Below, piece by piece: positions 14,671 through 23,099 of a DNA stretch of 32,940 bases. Numbering within the stretch: the first letter of the stretch is position 1; every line of letters begins with the position of its first letter. Both the position numbers and the translations under genes were made by a program. The stretch spans positions 1 through 32,940 of the forward strand of contig JALWOP010000002.1 in NCBI GenBank assembly GCA_027083445.1. Direction: 5' to 3'. Source of the stretch: Planctomycetota bacterium (GTDB lineage: Bacteria; Planctomycetota; UBA1135; GCA-002686595). The notes under the pieces are model-generated. The model saw only the letters and a list, made by a program, of their open reading frames with translations. It was not told the origin of the DNA and did no database searches.

Positions 14671-14922
14671 ATGCCCAACACCAAGCAAGCCAAGAAGCGG
14701 ATGCGCCAGGACGAGAAGGCTCGTCTGGCCAACAAGGTCAAGCGGTCCGCCATGAAGACCGCCATCAAGAAGGTCTTGAAGGCCGAGGATGCCGAAAGTG
14801 CCCGAGCCGCACTCCCCGAGGCCATGAAGCGCATCGACAAGTGCGCCAAGAAGAACATCATCCACGCCAATGCAGCGGCTCGGAAGAAGTCGCAGCTCGA
14901 CCGCCACATCCGCAGCCTCTAA
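14671..14922 (+). CDS. rpsT: 30S ribosomal protein S20
   Basis: An 83-residue, strongly basic helical protein with the S20 pattern: MPNTKQAKKRMRQDEKAR at the start, KSAMKTAIKKV-like core (RSAMKTAIKKVLKAED), IDKCAKKNIIHANAAARKKSQL near the end. It binds 16S rRNA during small-subunit assembly. The usual length is 83-90. Only a weak GAAGAA lies before the ATG. A TTGACG occurs 50 bases upstream but has no matching -10, so the gene may be read from the TPR promoter. Confidence 0.96.
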   Translation: MPNTKQAKKRMRQDEKARLANKVKRSAMKTAIKKVLKAEDAESARAALPEAMKRIDKCAKKNIIHANAAARKKSQLDRHIRSL

Positions 14923-14931
14923 CTTCCGATC

Positions 14932-15276
14932 GTGGGGCGCTTCGAGACCAGCCTCGACCACTCCAGCCGCTGGCACCAGCCTGTCCGGGTTCCGGTCGGC
15001 AAGCAGGATGTCTTTCATGCGGCCAAGGAGATGGTGGATGACCTGCCCGGGTGGAAGATCCTCTCGGTGGATGACGACGCGCTCACGCTCAGTTGTGAGG
15101 CCGGGGGCGGTCTGCTCGGGGGGACATCGCGCATCACGATTCGGGTCGAGGGACCTGACGGCATCCCCAACTCTGAGACCCACTGCATCTCGGAGTCGAC
15201 AGGCGGACTACTCTTCTCCCGCGACAAGAGCCGCGTGGCGGAGTTCGTCAAGAAGTTCTGGATGCGGATGACCTGA
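14932..15276 (+). CDS. DUF1499-like small protein
   Basis: A 114-residue protein starting at GTG, nine bases after rpsT. The layout (a helix VFHAAKEMVDDLPGWKIL, then strands DALTLSCE and SRITIRVEG, then SESTGGLLFSRDKSRVAEFVKKF) resembles DUF1499 proteins, which share a GW motif, a sensor-like beta sheet and a final helix. The match is by eye, and the function of that family is poorly known. There is no signal peptide. A 15-bp hairpin downstream closes the operon. Confidence 0.7.
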   Translation: MGRFETSLDHSSRWHQPVRVPVGKQDVFHAAKEMVDDLPGWKILSVDDDALTLSCEAGGGLLGGTSRITIRVEGPDGIPNSETHCISESTGGLLFSRDKSRVAEFVKKFWMRMT

Positions 15277-15326
15277 CCCCGAGGTTGCATCACCCCGTCC
15301 CGTCAGGCGGACCCCACACCGACAAC

Positions 15327-15361
15327 CAAGGGCGCGCACGAATCTCTCGTGCGTGCCCTTG
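15327..15361. terminator. 15-bp hairpin between convergent genes
   Basis: Arms 15327-15341 and 15347-15361 pair over 15 bp with one G-T wobble and loop ATCTC. It separates the DUF1499-like gene (+) from the DUF1080 gene (-). There is no clear T-tract; a bidirectional terminator is likely. Confidence 0.75.
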
Positions 15362-15400
15362 TCGTGGATAGCCCTGTTTGAGAAGGGGCGCAGGGCCGAG

Positions 15401-16060
15401 TCAGAGGGGGGTCAGTTCGATCCGTCGGAACTCCGCCTCCGCTCCCTCGGCTTGGATTGCGATCTGACCGTGGTCGGTCGTGCAGTCGTAGCCGTGGTTG
15501 ACGAGATCGCCGTTGACCCAGATGTCGATACTCCGGCCGCGGCACTCGATATCCATCGTGTTCCACTCCCCGGGTGGTTTTTCGGAGTCATCGGTCAGGT
15601 TCAGGATGCGCCTGGCGTCGCCCTCTTCGCAGCCCCATTTCTCGGGGGGACCCCTTCGCGCCTCCATGTCGTCGACGGTGATGTCTTCACCGATGGCCCA
15701 GAAATCCCCGGCATTCCCGTGGTGCATCTGGCACTCGATGGAGCGCGGGAACATGCCGTACAGATAGCGGGGCGTGGAGGCATGCACGAGGACTCCGCAG
15801 TTGCCCGGCTCCCCGGGCCAGCGGTACTCCACGTGCAGGCGGTAGTCGGAGTAGACCTTGTCGGTGATCAGGTGCCCGGGGGGCGTGCCCAGGCTGACGA
15901 GCAACCCGTCACGGACGATGAAGGGGGACTGCAGACTCGGATCCTCGTCCATGGCCGGGACGTCGGCGTGCCACCCCTGGAGGTTCTTGCCGTTGAAGAG
16001 GGCGATCGGACGACTCGCGCATGAGGCGAACAGGCCTAGGAGCAGGAGGTATGCCTTCAT
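15401..16060 (-). CDS. DUF1080 / 3-keto-disaccharide hydrolase domain lipoprotein
   Basis: A 219-residue exported protein with a concanavalin-like sheet fold of the DUF1080 family, common in Planctomycetes and tied to 3-keto-glycoside breakdown. The N-terminus MKAYLLLLGLFASC is a lipoprotein signal with Cys14 as the probable lipidation site (FASC is an acceptable rather than ideal lipobox). Family marks: ALFNGKNLQGWHAD at about 20-33, SDYRLHVEYRW, SIECQMHHGNAGDFWAIG, and WNTMDIECRGRSIDIWVNGDLVNH. Most or all of the domain is present. A purine-rich AGGGGG lies about 12 bases before the ATG. It is the gene after the toroid protein on the same strand but is separated from it by a hairpin. Confidence 0.9.
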   Translation of the reverse strand: MKAYLLLLGLFASCASRPIALFNGKNLQGWHADVPAMDEDPSLQSPFIVRDGLLVSLGTPPGHLITDKVYSDYRLHVEYRWPGEPGNCGVLVHASTPRYLYGMFPRSIECQMHHGNAGDFWAIGEDITVDDMEARRGPPEKWGCEEGDARRILNLTDDSEKPPGEWNTMDIECRGRSIDIWVNGDLVNHGYDCTTDHGQIAIQAEGAEAEFRRIELTPL

Positions 16061-16126
16061 GCCGGCCAGTGTACCCCCTGCGCGTGCCTTCCTCCGGTCA
16101 AGGTGGCTGGCGATGAATGGAGCGAA

Positions 16127-16152
16127 GGCCCCGCGGAAAGATCCGCGGGGCC
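16127..16152. terminator. 11-bp hairpin after the toroid-protein gene
   Basis: GGCCCCGCGGA (16127-16137) pairs exactly with TCCGCGGGGCC (16142-16152) around a 4-base loop. It lies 27 bases past the stop of the toroid gene. Its GGCCCCGCG arm is the same as in the 9069-9097 hairpin. Confidence 0.75.
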
Positions 16153-16178
16153 CTCGCCTCGGGGTGTTGTCCCCCGGA

Positions 16179-17732
16179 TCAGCGCGCGCCGAGTACCTGG
16201 GAGTAACGGAAGTAGACCTCGAGGCAGAGCACCATGGTGGCGGTGCTGTAGACCCGGCCTCCGGCCCATCCCCAAGGCCCGATCGGATCCCAGGAGCCGT
16301 TGAAGGAGCCGTCCTTGCGTTGGGAGTCGAGGACGGCGGGCTTGAGGGCCGCGTTCCAGGCCTTCCAGTGCTTGCCGCCCATCTGGAACATGGCGTAGGA
16401 GCCGTAGTACCAGTAGTACATGTCGCAGCCCAGCCCCTCGGGATCCCATTCGGGCAGCGTCTTGAGCATCAGATCGGCGTGGGATCTCATGATCTCGTGC
16501 TCCTTGGGGTCCTGCCCCAAGAAGAAGCGACACAGGAGCCCTACGGCGGTCATCGCCTCGCCCTTTTCGGGCGGGTAATCGTCGTTCACGCCGGTGACCC
16601 GGGAGCTCATCGAGCCCCTGGAGTCGTAGCCGACTCGGCCGGTGGCGGGGTCGGTCACCTCGTCGATCCAGTTCAGGGCACCGGTGTAGGCCTCTTCATC
16701 GATGGTGAGGTGGGCATCCTCGGCGGACTTCAGGGCGAAGACCATCCAGCCGGTGACCGAAGTGTCGTTGTCCCCGACGGGCGGGACGTCGTAGCGCCAA
16801 GCGCCGTAGGGGTTGCGGGCGCGGGTGATGTAGTTGACCGCGCGCTGAGCGGTGCCCTTGACCAGGGGCGACATCGAGAAGTGGTAGGCCTCGCACAGGG
16901 CCAGGGTGGCGATGCCGTGGTTGTAGAGGAAGCTGTGGCCGATGTCCGGGCCGAGAAGCCCGGTCTCGAAGTCCTGCTGCTCGCGCAGCCACTTGACGCC
17001 GCGGGTGACCTCGTTCTTGTAGGGACCGGTGCGCAGGGTGCTGCCGTCACCAAGGAAGGCGAGTAGGGCCAGGCCGGTCAAACCCACGTCGTGCTTGGGA
17101 TCGCCCGCCCCGTCGCACTTCTCGTTCTCGGGGTCGTGTTTCATGAACTCGTCCGAGTCCCACTTCCCGTCGATGTCCTGGTGGTTCTTGAGCCACTCGA
17201 GCCCCGCCTTCAGGGCCTGCTCCGTGCCCCGGCCACCGGCCGCCTTCAGGTTCCGGTGCCCACCGAAGCGCCCGCCGTACTTGCCGCCCGCGCCGCCACC
17301 GATACCGATGGTGTTGTTGAAGGCTTTGTTGTCGAAGGGGGAGTTGGCGAACATGTCCGGGTCGCCATCGACCGACTCGAAGTCCTCGTCGGTGTCGGTC
17401 TCGTTGTGGTCGGAGACCTCGAAGTCCTGGATGATCGGCTCCTCCTCGGTCTCCTCCTCTTCGATCTCCTCCTCGATCTCCTCGGGGGGATCCTCGAACT
17501 CCGGCGGGGGCGGTTGTTCGAGAGCCGCCTCGATGACAGTCTCGGGTTCCGAGTCGAACAGACTCCACGGGATGGCCTGGATGATGAGGAAGATCACCAG
17601 GTGCAGGGCGGCGGAGATCGCCAGCCACGGTGCCCGGCTCATCCAATCGTAGAGGACGTCGTTGAAGGTCTCTTCCTGCTCCCAGGGCTTGGGGAGGGAC
17701 GACTCGATAGGGGTGTAGTCTTCGTGACTCAT
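16179..17732 (-). CDS. TonB-like anchored alpha/alpha-toroid (prenyltransferase/squalene-cyclase repeat) protein
   Basis: A 517-residue membrane-anchored protein. A cytoplasmic head (1-33) is followed by one membrane segment at about 36-58 (PWLAISAALHLVIFLIIQ), then a Pro-rich and very acidic stretch (about 62-125, runs of Glu), a Gly-rich linker (142-168), and a C-terminal domain from about 170 with repeated helical hairpins of the terpenoid-cyclase toroid type (ALKAGLEWLKNHQDIDGKWDS; GVKWLREQQDFETGL; LKPAVLDSQRKDGSFNGSWDP). The DxDD or cysteine motifs of real cyclases or transferases were not seen, so it is more likely a binding scaffold. The membrane segment with an embedded His plus Pro/Glu linker looks like TonB or GltJ-type anchors. 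Related proteins are frequent in Planctomycetes. Confidence 0.85.
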   Translation of the reverse strand: MSHEDYTPIESSLPKPWEQEETFNDVLYDWMSRAPWLAISAALHLVIFLIIQAIPWSLFDSEPETVIEAALEQPPPPEFEDPPEEIEEEIEEEETEEEPIIQDFEVSDHNETDTDEDFESVDGDPDMFANSPFDNKAFNNTIGIGGGAGGKYGGRFGGHRNLKAAGGRGTEQALKAGLEWLKNHQDIDGKWDSDEFMKHDPENEKCDGAGDPKHDVGLTGLALLAFLGDGSTLRTGPYKNEVTRGVKWLREQQDFETGLLGPDIGHSFLYNHGIATLALCEAYHFSMSPLVKGTAQRAVNYITRARNPYGAWRYDVPPVGDNDTSVTGWMVFALKSAEDAHLTIDEEAYTGALNWIDEVTDPATGRVGYDSRGSMSSRVTGVNDDYPPEKGEAMTAVGLLCRFFLGQDPKEHEIMRSHADLMLKTLPEWDPEGLGCDMYYWYYGSYAMFQMGGKHWKAWNAALKPAVLDSQRKDGSFNGSWDPIGPWGWAGGRVYSTATMVLCLEVYFRYSQVLGAR

Positions 17733-18010
17733 GGTGCTTGGGGCCTGCCGGTGGGCGATCCGGACAGGTGGGAGGCGGCAGGCGGGGCTTCGACTCTGGA
17801 CCCGGTCAGGGGCAGGGTAAGAACGGCCCGCTCCAGCAGAGGTTCAGAGGATATCCATCCCCGCTGGCGGCGGGGACGCACGGGGGAAGTTCTTTGGGGG
17901 GGGAGCGACCTAATGGGGCTGTAAAAGGGTGGCAACTACGCTCTATTGGTCGTAATGGCCTGGTCCCTCCCCCTTCCCCAGCGCATGCCCGGCCATCCCC
18001 GAGCGGGCTG
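17733..18010. other. Intergenic region upstream of the toroid gene
   Basis: A 278-base region. It contains a 7-bp hairpin (TCCCCGC 17858-17864 with GCGGGGA 17870-17876), a run of eight G at about 17896-17903, and an AT-richer patch at 17910-17965 that could hold the minus-strand promoter of the toroid gene (TTGCCA is present on the minus strand but the -10 is poor). No gene was seen. Confidence 0.4.
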
Positions 18011-19132
18011 CTAGCGAGATCGTCTCTCGGCGCGGGACTCCATGATGGTGCGCCGATACTGCTCGGGCCAGATGTAGGTGTCCGCCAGGGTGGCGGCGAA
18101 GGCCGCATCCTCCCGCTCCTCGTCCAGGATCTTCAGCAGGTAGGCGCGCAGCTTGGCCTGCAACTCGCGGCTCTCGAAGGGCAAGGCCGGGACAGCCGGG
18201 ATGCGCTCGGCCAGGCGGTAGACGCACCAGGCCTGGGTACGCACCCGGCCCTCTCCATCGGTGATCTCGAGCCAGAGTGGCCGGGTCACCGCGCCCACCT
18301 CCCCCTCTCGGGCGAGTTCCCCGAGCTCCGGGGAGCTATGTCGCAGTTGTCCCAGACGGTCCAGCACTGGAGCAGGGGCGACTCCACGCAGATTGCGCAC
18401 GGACTCGTCCCCGTACTGGTTCACCAGAGCCTCGAAGGTCGTGTCTCCGCTCTGATAGGTGTCGACCAAGGCCTGGATGTTGCGCAGCACTCGATCCCGA
18501 TCCTCCCCCGGGGGAACGTTGATCTGCAAGAGCTGGATGCGCACCTGCGGGTCGACCTGACCGACCGCTTCCCGCTCGGCCTGAACCCGGGAATCGACGA
18601 AGGCGTCGTAGTACATGCGCAGGAGTCCCGGGCGAATGTAGCGATCCACGGTGACGCGCCCGGTCGGGCCGGGAGCCCGTCCGATCCTCGAGCGTCTCCA
18701 GCTCTCCGAGAGGAGGCGGTCACGGTTGAGCTCCTTGAGGCGTGCGGGGGTCATTCCTTGCTCGGCCAGAGCTGCGCTCATCGCCCGGTAGCCGCCCTGA
18801 CGCTCAATCTGGCGCTTGAACTCCCGGTTGGTCAGTTGCTCGACGAGCTTGGGGTCGAAGCCGATATCGGAGCCCGCTTGCACCATGACGAGCTGTTCCA
18901 ACAGGGCGCTGAGGGAGTCCAGTTGGACCTCGAGCCGTTCCTTCTGGGTCCGCGCGCGCTCGTAGCGCTGCTTGAGCTCGCTGTTCTCGTGGATCATCAC
19001 ATCGAGATCCGTCCTCAGGACGACCTCGTTTCCGGCCACCCCAACGACGAAATCATAGGGGGGGGGGACGAAGCGAGGAGCGGGCTCCTGGCCGAGCAGC
19101 AGGGAGGCGAGCAAGAGGGTCGAGGTCAGCAT
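18011..19132 (-). CDS. SurA-like periplasmic peptidyl-prolyl isomerase/chaperone
   Basis: A 373-residue exported protein. The hydrophobic N-terminus (LTSTLLLASLLLG) is a signal peptide. Residues about 27-170 resemble the SurA N-domain (VVGVAGNEVVLRTDLDVMI, then helices ending in QGMTPARLKELNRDRLLSESW). A parvulin-like segment follows at about 195-310 (VRIQLLQINVPPG, FEALVNQYGDESVRNLRGVAP, PLWLEITDGEGRVRTQAWCVYRLAERIPA), degenerate at some active-site positions, and a C-terminal helix closes the chaperone. It probably helps outer-membrane proteins, such as the porin here, to fold. The ATG overlaps the mfd stop by one base (TGATG), so it is coupled to mfd. Confidence 0.82.
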   Translation of the reverse strand: MLTSTLLLASLLLGQEPAPRFVPPPYDFVVGVAGNEVVLRTDLDVMIHENSELKQRYERARTQKERLEVQLDSLSALLEQLVMVQAGSDIGFDPKLVEQLTNREFKRQIERQGGYRAMSAALAEQGMTPARLKELNRDRLLSESWRRSRIGRAPGPTGRVTVDRYIRPGLLRMYYDAFVDSRVQAEREAVGQVDPQVRIQLLQINVPPGEDRDRVLRNIQALVDTYQSGDTTFEALVNQYGDESVRNLRGVAPAPVLDRLGQLRHSSPELGELAREGEVGAVTRPLWLEITDGEGRVRTQAWCVYRLAERIPAVPALPFESRELQAKLRAYLLKILDEEREDAAFAATLADTYIWPEQYRRTIMESRAERRSR

Positions 19133-22100
19133 CAGGGGGTTTCCAGGGGCATTCTGGGAGGTGTCGGCAGCACTCGCAACAGACTCTCCAGCCAGTCGAG
19201 TGCCGCGGCGGGCCCCTCGATCGTGCGCGGTAGCACGATATGGGCCACGCCACCCTTCACTCGCCGGACTTCGCAGTCGAGAGGGGCGACCAGGGTCTCG
19301 AAGGCCACTCGATCGGCGTAGCGGACCAGGTAGACCTCATCCCGATAGGCGAGGTGGATGAGCTGGAAGGGGTCGAGGCGCAGCTTGAGCCGGAACAGAC
19401 GCACCAACGCCTCCGCCGGCGCGGGGATGCGCCCGAAGCGGTCCCGTAGGGAGCCGGTCAGCGCCTCGATACTCTCCAGGTCGTGGCAGCGGGAGAGCTC
19501 GCGCAGCACGGCGAGACGCTCGTCAGCCGTCGGTACCCACTCGGGGGGGAGGAAGGCATCCAAGCCCAGTTCGAGTTCGACCCCGGCTTCGCGCTCTTCC
19601 ATGCGGGGCGCGGCGGTGTCGAACTCCTCTCCCGCCTGCAGGCGCTCGATGGTCAGGCGCAGGAGGCGGCAGAACATGTCATAGCCCACGGCGGCGATAT
19701 GACCCGATTGCTCGACGCCGAGGACGTTGCCCGCTCCGCGTAGCTCCAGGTCCTTGACGCTGATGCCGAAGCCGGCACCGAGGTGACTCATCTCCTCCAG
19801 GGCCTTCAGTCGTTGGCGCGCGACATCGCGCAGAGGCTTGTGGCGCTCGACGAGTAGGTAGCACCAGGCCTTCTGGCTCCCGCGGCCCACGCGGCCGCGA
19901 AGTTGGTGCAGCTCGCTCAGGCCGAAGCGGTCGGCATCGTCAATCAGGATCGTCCCCGCGGCTGGAATGTCGAGGCCGTTCTCGATGATCGTCGTGGCAA
20001 CCAGAACGTCCGCGTGACCCCGGATGAAGGTCTCCATCACGCCACGCAGCTCGCGGCTGTTCATCTGCCCATGGCCGACGACATAGGTCGCTTCGGGTAC
20101 GAGCCGGCGCAGCCGCTCGGCCACGCCGTCGATGGAAGAGACCCGATTGTGAAGGAAGAAGACCTGTCCACCCCGATCCAATTCGCGACGCAGGATATCC
20201 GCAAGCAGCGCGTCGTCATCGCCGTAGACCACCTTCGTCTCGATCGCCTGCCGTCCGGGCGGGGGGTCGTTGAGTGAGGAGATGTCCCGCAGCCCGGAGA
20301 GGGAGAGGTGCAGGGTGCGTGGGATCGGGGTGGCGGTCAGGGTCAGAACGTCGATCTGCGAACGCAGTCGCTTGAAGTGCTCCTTGTGGCTGACTCCGAA
20401 GCGCTGTTCTTCGTCGATGATGACCAGGCCGAGCTCCTTGAAGCGCACGTCCTTGGAGAGAATGCGGTGGGTGCCGATCAAGATGTCGATCTCGCCTGCG
20501 GCCGTCCGTTCGGCGATCTCCTTTGCCCGCTTGCCTGTGATGTAGCGGCTGAGAGAGGCGATCTCGACCGGGAAATCGGCCAGCCGCTCGCGGAACGTGG
20601 CTTCGTGCTGGGTCGCCAAGACGGTCGTCGGAACGAGCACGGCGACCTGGCCGCCGCCGCTCACCACCCGAAACGCCGCCCGCACGGCGAGCTCGGTCTT
20701 GCCGAAGCCGACATCGCCGCAGAGCATGCGATCCATCGGCTGCAGCGACTCGAGGTCGGCGCGAATCTCGGCGTCTGCCTTGGCTTGGTCGGGGGTGTCC
20801 TCATAGGGGAAGGAGCCGACCATGTCGGTGACCAACTCGGGATCGCCGCGCCAGGGTGCCCGCTGGTGCAAGCTGCGCTTGGCTTGCACCTCGATCAGGT
20901 CGGCGGCCATGTCGAACAGGCCGCGTTCGACCCGCTCTTTGCGCTTTCGAAAGGTCGATCCGCCGATACGGTCCAGGGAGAGCCCGCTCCCCCCGGGACC
21001 GATATAGCGCTGCACCATGTCGATGCGGCTGGAGGGGACGTAGAGGCTGACTTCCTCCGCGAACTCCAGGTGCAGGTGCTCCTCTTCACCCCCGCCGCGG
21101 GACATGCGCACCAGGCCCCGATAGCGCGAGAGGCCGTGCACCGCATGCACGACCAGGTCGCCGCGCTTGAGCTCGAAAAAGGATTGGATGGCGCGCGCCT
21201 TGTGGGGACTGCGCGGGCGGCCTCGTCGTCGCGAGCCCAGCACTCCCTTGAGTTCGTGGTGGTTGACGACGAGCAGGCCCCAGAAGGGGATCTGGAAGCC
21301 GCGCGTGACCTGGCCGCGACGCAGCTCGACGGCGGCCTTGGCGCCGGCCTGCTCCAGCTCCTGGGCGAGGCGGTGCTCCTCGGCATCGCCCAGGACCAGG
21401 ACGATCAACCGTTCGGTCCGTGTCGAGGCTTCGAGCAGGGCCTTGGGGGCTGCGCGCATGCCCACCTCGAGGGCCTGTACGCTGCGCGTATCCAGGGAGA
21501 GATGCTCGCCGGGAAGGCTCTGTAGGGCCAGAACCCGCGCCGCCCCGCGGCACTCCTCGACCGCCCGCAGTGCGCGGTCGTGGTCGGGTGAGCGTACCCG
21601 CAGGCGATCCGCCTGCTCCTCGATGCGCAGGGGCTCGACCTCGACGAAGGCCCCGTTTCCCGTCAGGAGCGTCGCCAGGGGGGTGCCCTTGCCGTCGCGC
21701 ACTCCGCCCGTATCGGGCACCAGGCAGAGTTCGATTTCGGTGTGCACCCGACGTGAACGCTGATCGTCGGGATCGAAGCTGCGCAGGGACTCGATCTCGT
21801 CCTCGAAGAGTTCGATACGGAGAGGCTGGTCGGCGGCGAAGGGATAGATGTCGAGGATGTCGCCCCGCAAGGAGACCTCGCCCGGAGCTTCCGCCAGGGG
21901 CTGGCGTTCGTATCCCAGCCGTACCAGACGTGCCAGAAGCTCCGCCGAGTCGAGCAAACTTCCGACCCGAAGGTGCAGGAGGTGTTTTTCGAGATCGCGG
22001 AAACTGGGGACGGGCTGGAGGAGGGAGAGGAGAGAGGCGACGACGGCCGGGGGGCGCCGGCCGCCGGCCAGGGCCTGGGCTGCTTGGATACGGGCGCGCG

Positions 22101-22422
22101 CACCCTCGCTGTCTCCACCCGCGCCCCTCTGGCCCGAGGAGGCCCGGGCCGGAACGCGCAGGGCATCGAGGCCGAAGGCGCACAGGTCCCCGGCAAAGGC
22201 TTCGGCTTCCGCCTCCGATGAGGTGACCACGAGGAGTGGCGTGGCCCCCGCTCTCTGGGCGGCGAGATGGGCCAGGCACAGGGCTTGGGCCGAGCCCCAC
22301 AGGTTGCCGATCTCCAAACGGCCTCGGGCGGCGAGCCCCTCCCAGGCGGAGAGGAGCTCACCGAGCGGCGGGAGCTCGCTCGCCGGGAGGACGAGCGCTG
22401 CGCTCTCTTGGGGATCGCTCAC
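19132..22422 (-). CDS. mfd: Transcription-repair coupling factor Mfd
   Basis: Mfd pushes stalled RNA polymerase off DNA lesions and recruits UvrA. From the GTG at 22422 the protein has 1096 residues (E. coli 1148). The GTG overlaps the rnc stop as GTGA; the open frame further upstream is antisense or out-of-frame rnc. Domain order: UvrB-homology N-terminus (EVSLRGDILDIYPF), polymerase-interaction domain (KRGDLVVHAVHGLSRYRG), then the translocase with Walker A GDVGFGKTE (K575), DEEQ box (D670-Q673), TATPIPRTL, and motifs V-VI (IENGLDIPAAGTILIDDADRFG, QLRGRVGRG). The C-terminal D7 regulatory domain follows. All helicase motifs look intact. Confidence 0.97.
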   Translation of the reverse strand: MSDPQESAALVLPASELPPLGELLSAWEGLAARGRLEIGNLWGSAQALCLAHLAAQRAGATPLLVVTSSEAEAEAFAGDLCAFGLDALRVPARASSGQRGAGGDSEGARARIQAAQALAGGRRPPAVVASLLSLLQPVPSFRDLEKHLLHLRVGSLLDSAELLARLVRLGYERQPLAEAPGEVSLRGDILDIYPFAADQPLRIELFEDEIESLRSFDPDDQRSRRVHTEIELCLVPDTGGVRDGKGTPLATLLTGNGAFVEVEPLRIEEQADRLRVRSPDHDRALRAVEECRGAARVLALQSLPGEHLSLDTRSVQALEVGMRAAPKALLEASTRTERLIVLVLGDAEEHRLAQELEQAGAKAAVELRRGQVTRGFQIPFWGLLVVNHHELKGVLGSRRRGRPRSPHKARAIQSFFELKRGDLVVHAVHGLSRYRGLVRMSRGGGEEEHLHLEFAEEVSLYVPSSRIDMVQRYIGPGGSGLSLDRIGGSTFRKRKERVERGLFDMAADLIEVQAKRSLHQRAPWRGDPELVTDMVGSFPYEDTPDQAKADAEIRADLESLQPMDRMLCGDVGFGKTELAVRAAFRVVSGGGQVAVLVPTTVLATQHEATFRERLADFPVEIASLSRYITGKRAKEIAERTAAGEIDILIGTHRILSKDVRFKELGLVIIDEEQRFGVSHKEHFKRLRSQIDVLTLTATPIPRTLHLSLSGLRDISSLNDPPPGRQAIETKVVYGDDDALLADILRRELDRGGQVFFLHNRVSSIDGVAERLRRLVPEATYVVGHGQMNSRELRGVMETFIRGHADVLVATTIIENGLDIPAAGTILIDDADRFGLSELHQLRGRVGRGSQKAWCYLLVERHKPLRDVARQRLKALEEMSHLGAGFGISVKDLELRGAGNVLGVEQSGHIAAVGYDMFCRLLRLTIERLQAGEEFDTAAPRMEEREAGVELELGLDAFLPPEWVPTADERLAVLRELSRCHDLESIEALTGSLRDRFGRIPAPAEALVRLFRLKLRLDPFQLIHLAYRDEVYLVRYADRVAFETLVAPLDCEVRRVKGGVAHIVLPRTIEGPAAALDWLESLLRVLPTPPRMPLETP

Positions 22423-23075
22423 GCCTCTAGATCGAGTTCGAGCAGGGCCTCGCGGGCCGCCCAGCTCTCCGCATCCTTGCGGCTGCGGCCCCAGGCGGGG
22501 GGAAAGGCGCGCCGGCCCACGTGAACACGCATGAGGAAGGCCTTGGCGTGGGCCTCGCCCCGGGTTTCGAGCAGCTCGTAACGCGGCAGGGTGTGGTGTT
22601 CCTTTTGGCACCACTCCTGAAGGAGTTGCTTGGGAGAGGCGGTGGGACGCCGGTTCTCCCTGGAGTTGGCCCGCGCGAGCTCGGTGGCCAGCGTCTCCAG
22701 GGCGAAGGCCCGGGCCGCGGCGAGGCCCGCATCGAGATAGACCGCCCCCAGCACCGCCTCGTAGAGATTGGCCAGGACCGAGCGGGAGAGGGTCTCTCGA
22801 TCGAGGCCGCGACCGATGCGGGCCTGGCGCCCGAGTTGCATGCGCCGCGCCGCCCGGGCCAGGCTGCGGCGGGAGACGACCCACGCCTTGCGTTCGGTCA
22901 GCTCCCCCTCGTCGAGGTCCGGTTGGTCCCGGAAGAGCTGCTCCGCCACGATGAGGTCGAGCACGGCGTCGCCCAGAAACTCCATGCGTTCGTTGTCCCG
23001 ACTCTTCGCGGTGGAGGAGTGGGTCAAGGCCAGGGCCAGGAGGCCGGGGTCGGCAAACGAATGGGGGATCTCCAT
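22419..23075 (-). CDS. rnc: Ribonuclease III
   Basis: Double-strand RNA endonuclease for rRNA processing and RNA turnover. The 218-residue protein starts at the ATG at 23075. It has the signature NERMEFLGDAVLD (28-40; metal ligands E32 and D36), the second catalytic helix LANLYEAVLGAVYLD with E106, and a C-terminal double-stranded RNA binding domain (about 145-215, SPKQLLQEWCQ to WAAREALLELD). Asn103 stands where E. coli has Asp114; some other bacterial lineages also have Asn there. Its stop overlaps the mfd start. A small hairpin lies just upstream of its ATG. It is divergent from the ABC exporter. Confidence 0.95.
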   Translation of the reverse strand: MEIPHSFADPGLLALALTHSSTAKSRDNERMEFLGDAVLDLIVAEQLFRDQPDLDEGELTERKAWVVSRRSLARAARRMQLGRQARIGRGLDRETLSRSVLANLYEAVLGAVYLDAGLAAARAFALETLATELARANSRENRRPTASPKQLLQEWCQKEHHTLPRYELLETRGEAHAKAFLMRVHVGRRAFPPAWGRSRKDAESWAAREALLELDLEA

Positions 23076-23082
23076 CGTGCTT

Positions 23083-23099
23083 TTCGCCTTTTTGGCGAA
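23083..23099 (-). promoter_or_regulatory. Hairpin in the rnc 5' leader
   Basis: TTCGCC and GGCGAA pair around five identical bases; on the minus strand the hairpin ends seven bases before the rnc ATG. Flanking GGGGGA (23063-23068) and TCCCCC (23111-23116) can pair outside it, enclosing the start codon. Confidence 0.5.

Noticed and set aside
17738-19321. A 527-codon plus-strand open frame
   Set aside because: It lies antisense to the SurA-like gene and the end of mfd, has no recognisable domain, and is explained by high GC at third positions leaving antisense frames open.
20308-21525. A 405-codon plus-strand open frame
   Set aside because: It is antisense to the mfd translocase, which has all its motifs; the composition is that of a shadow frame.
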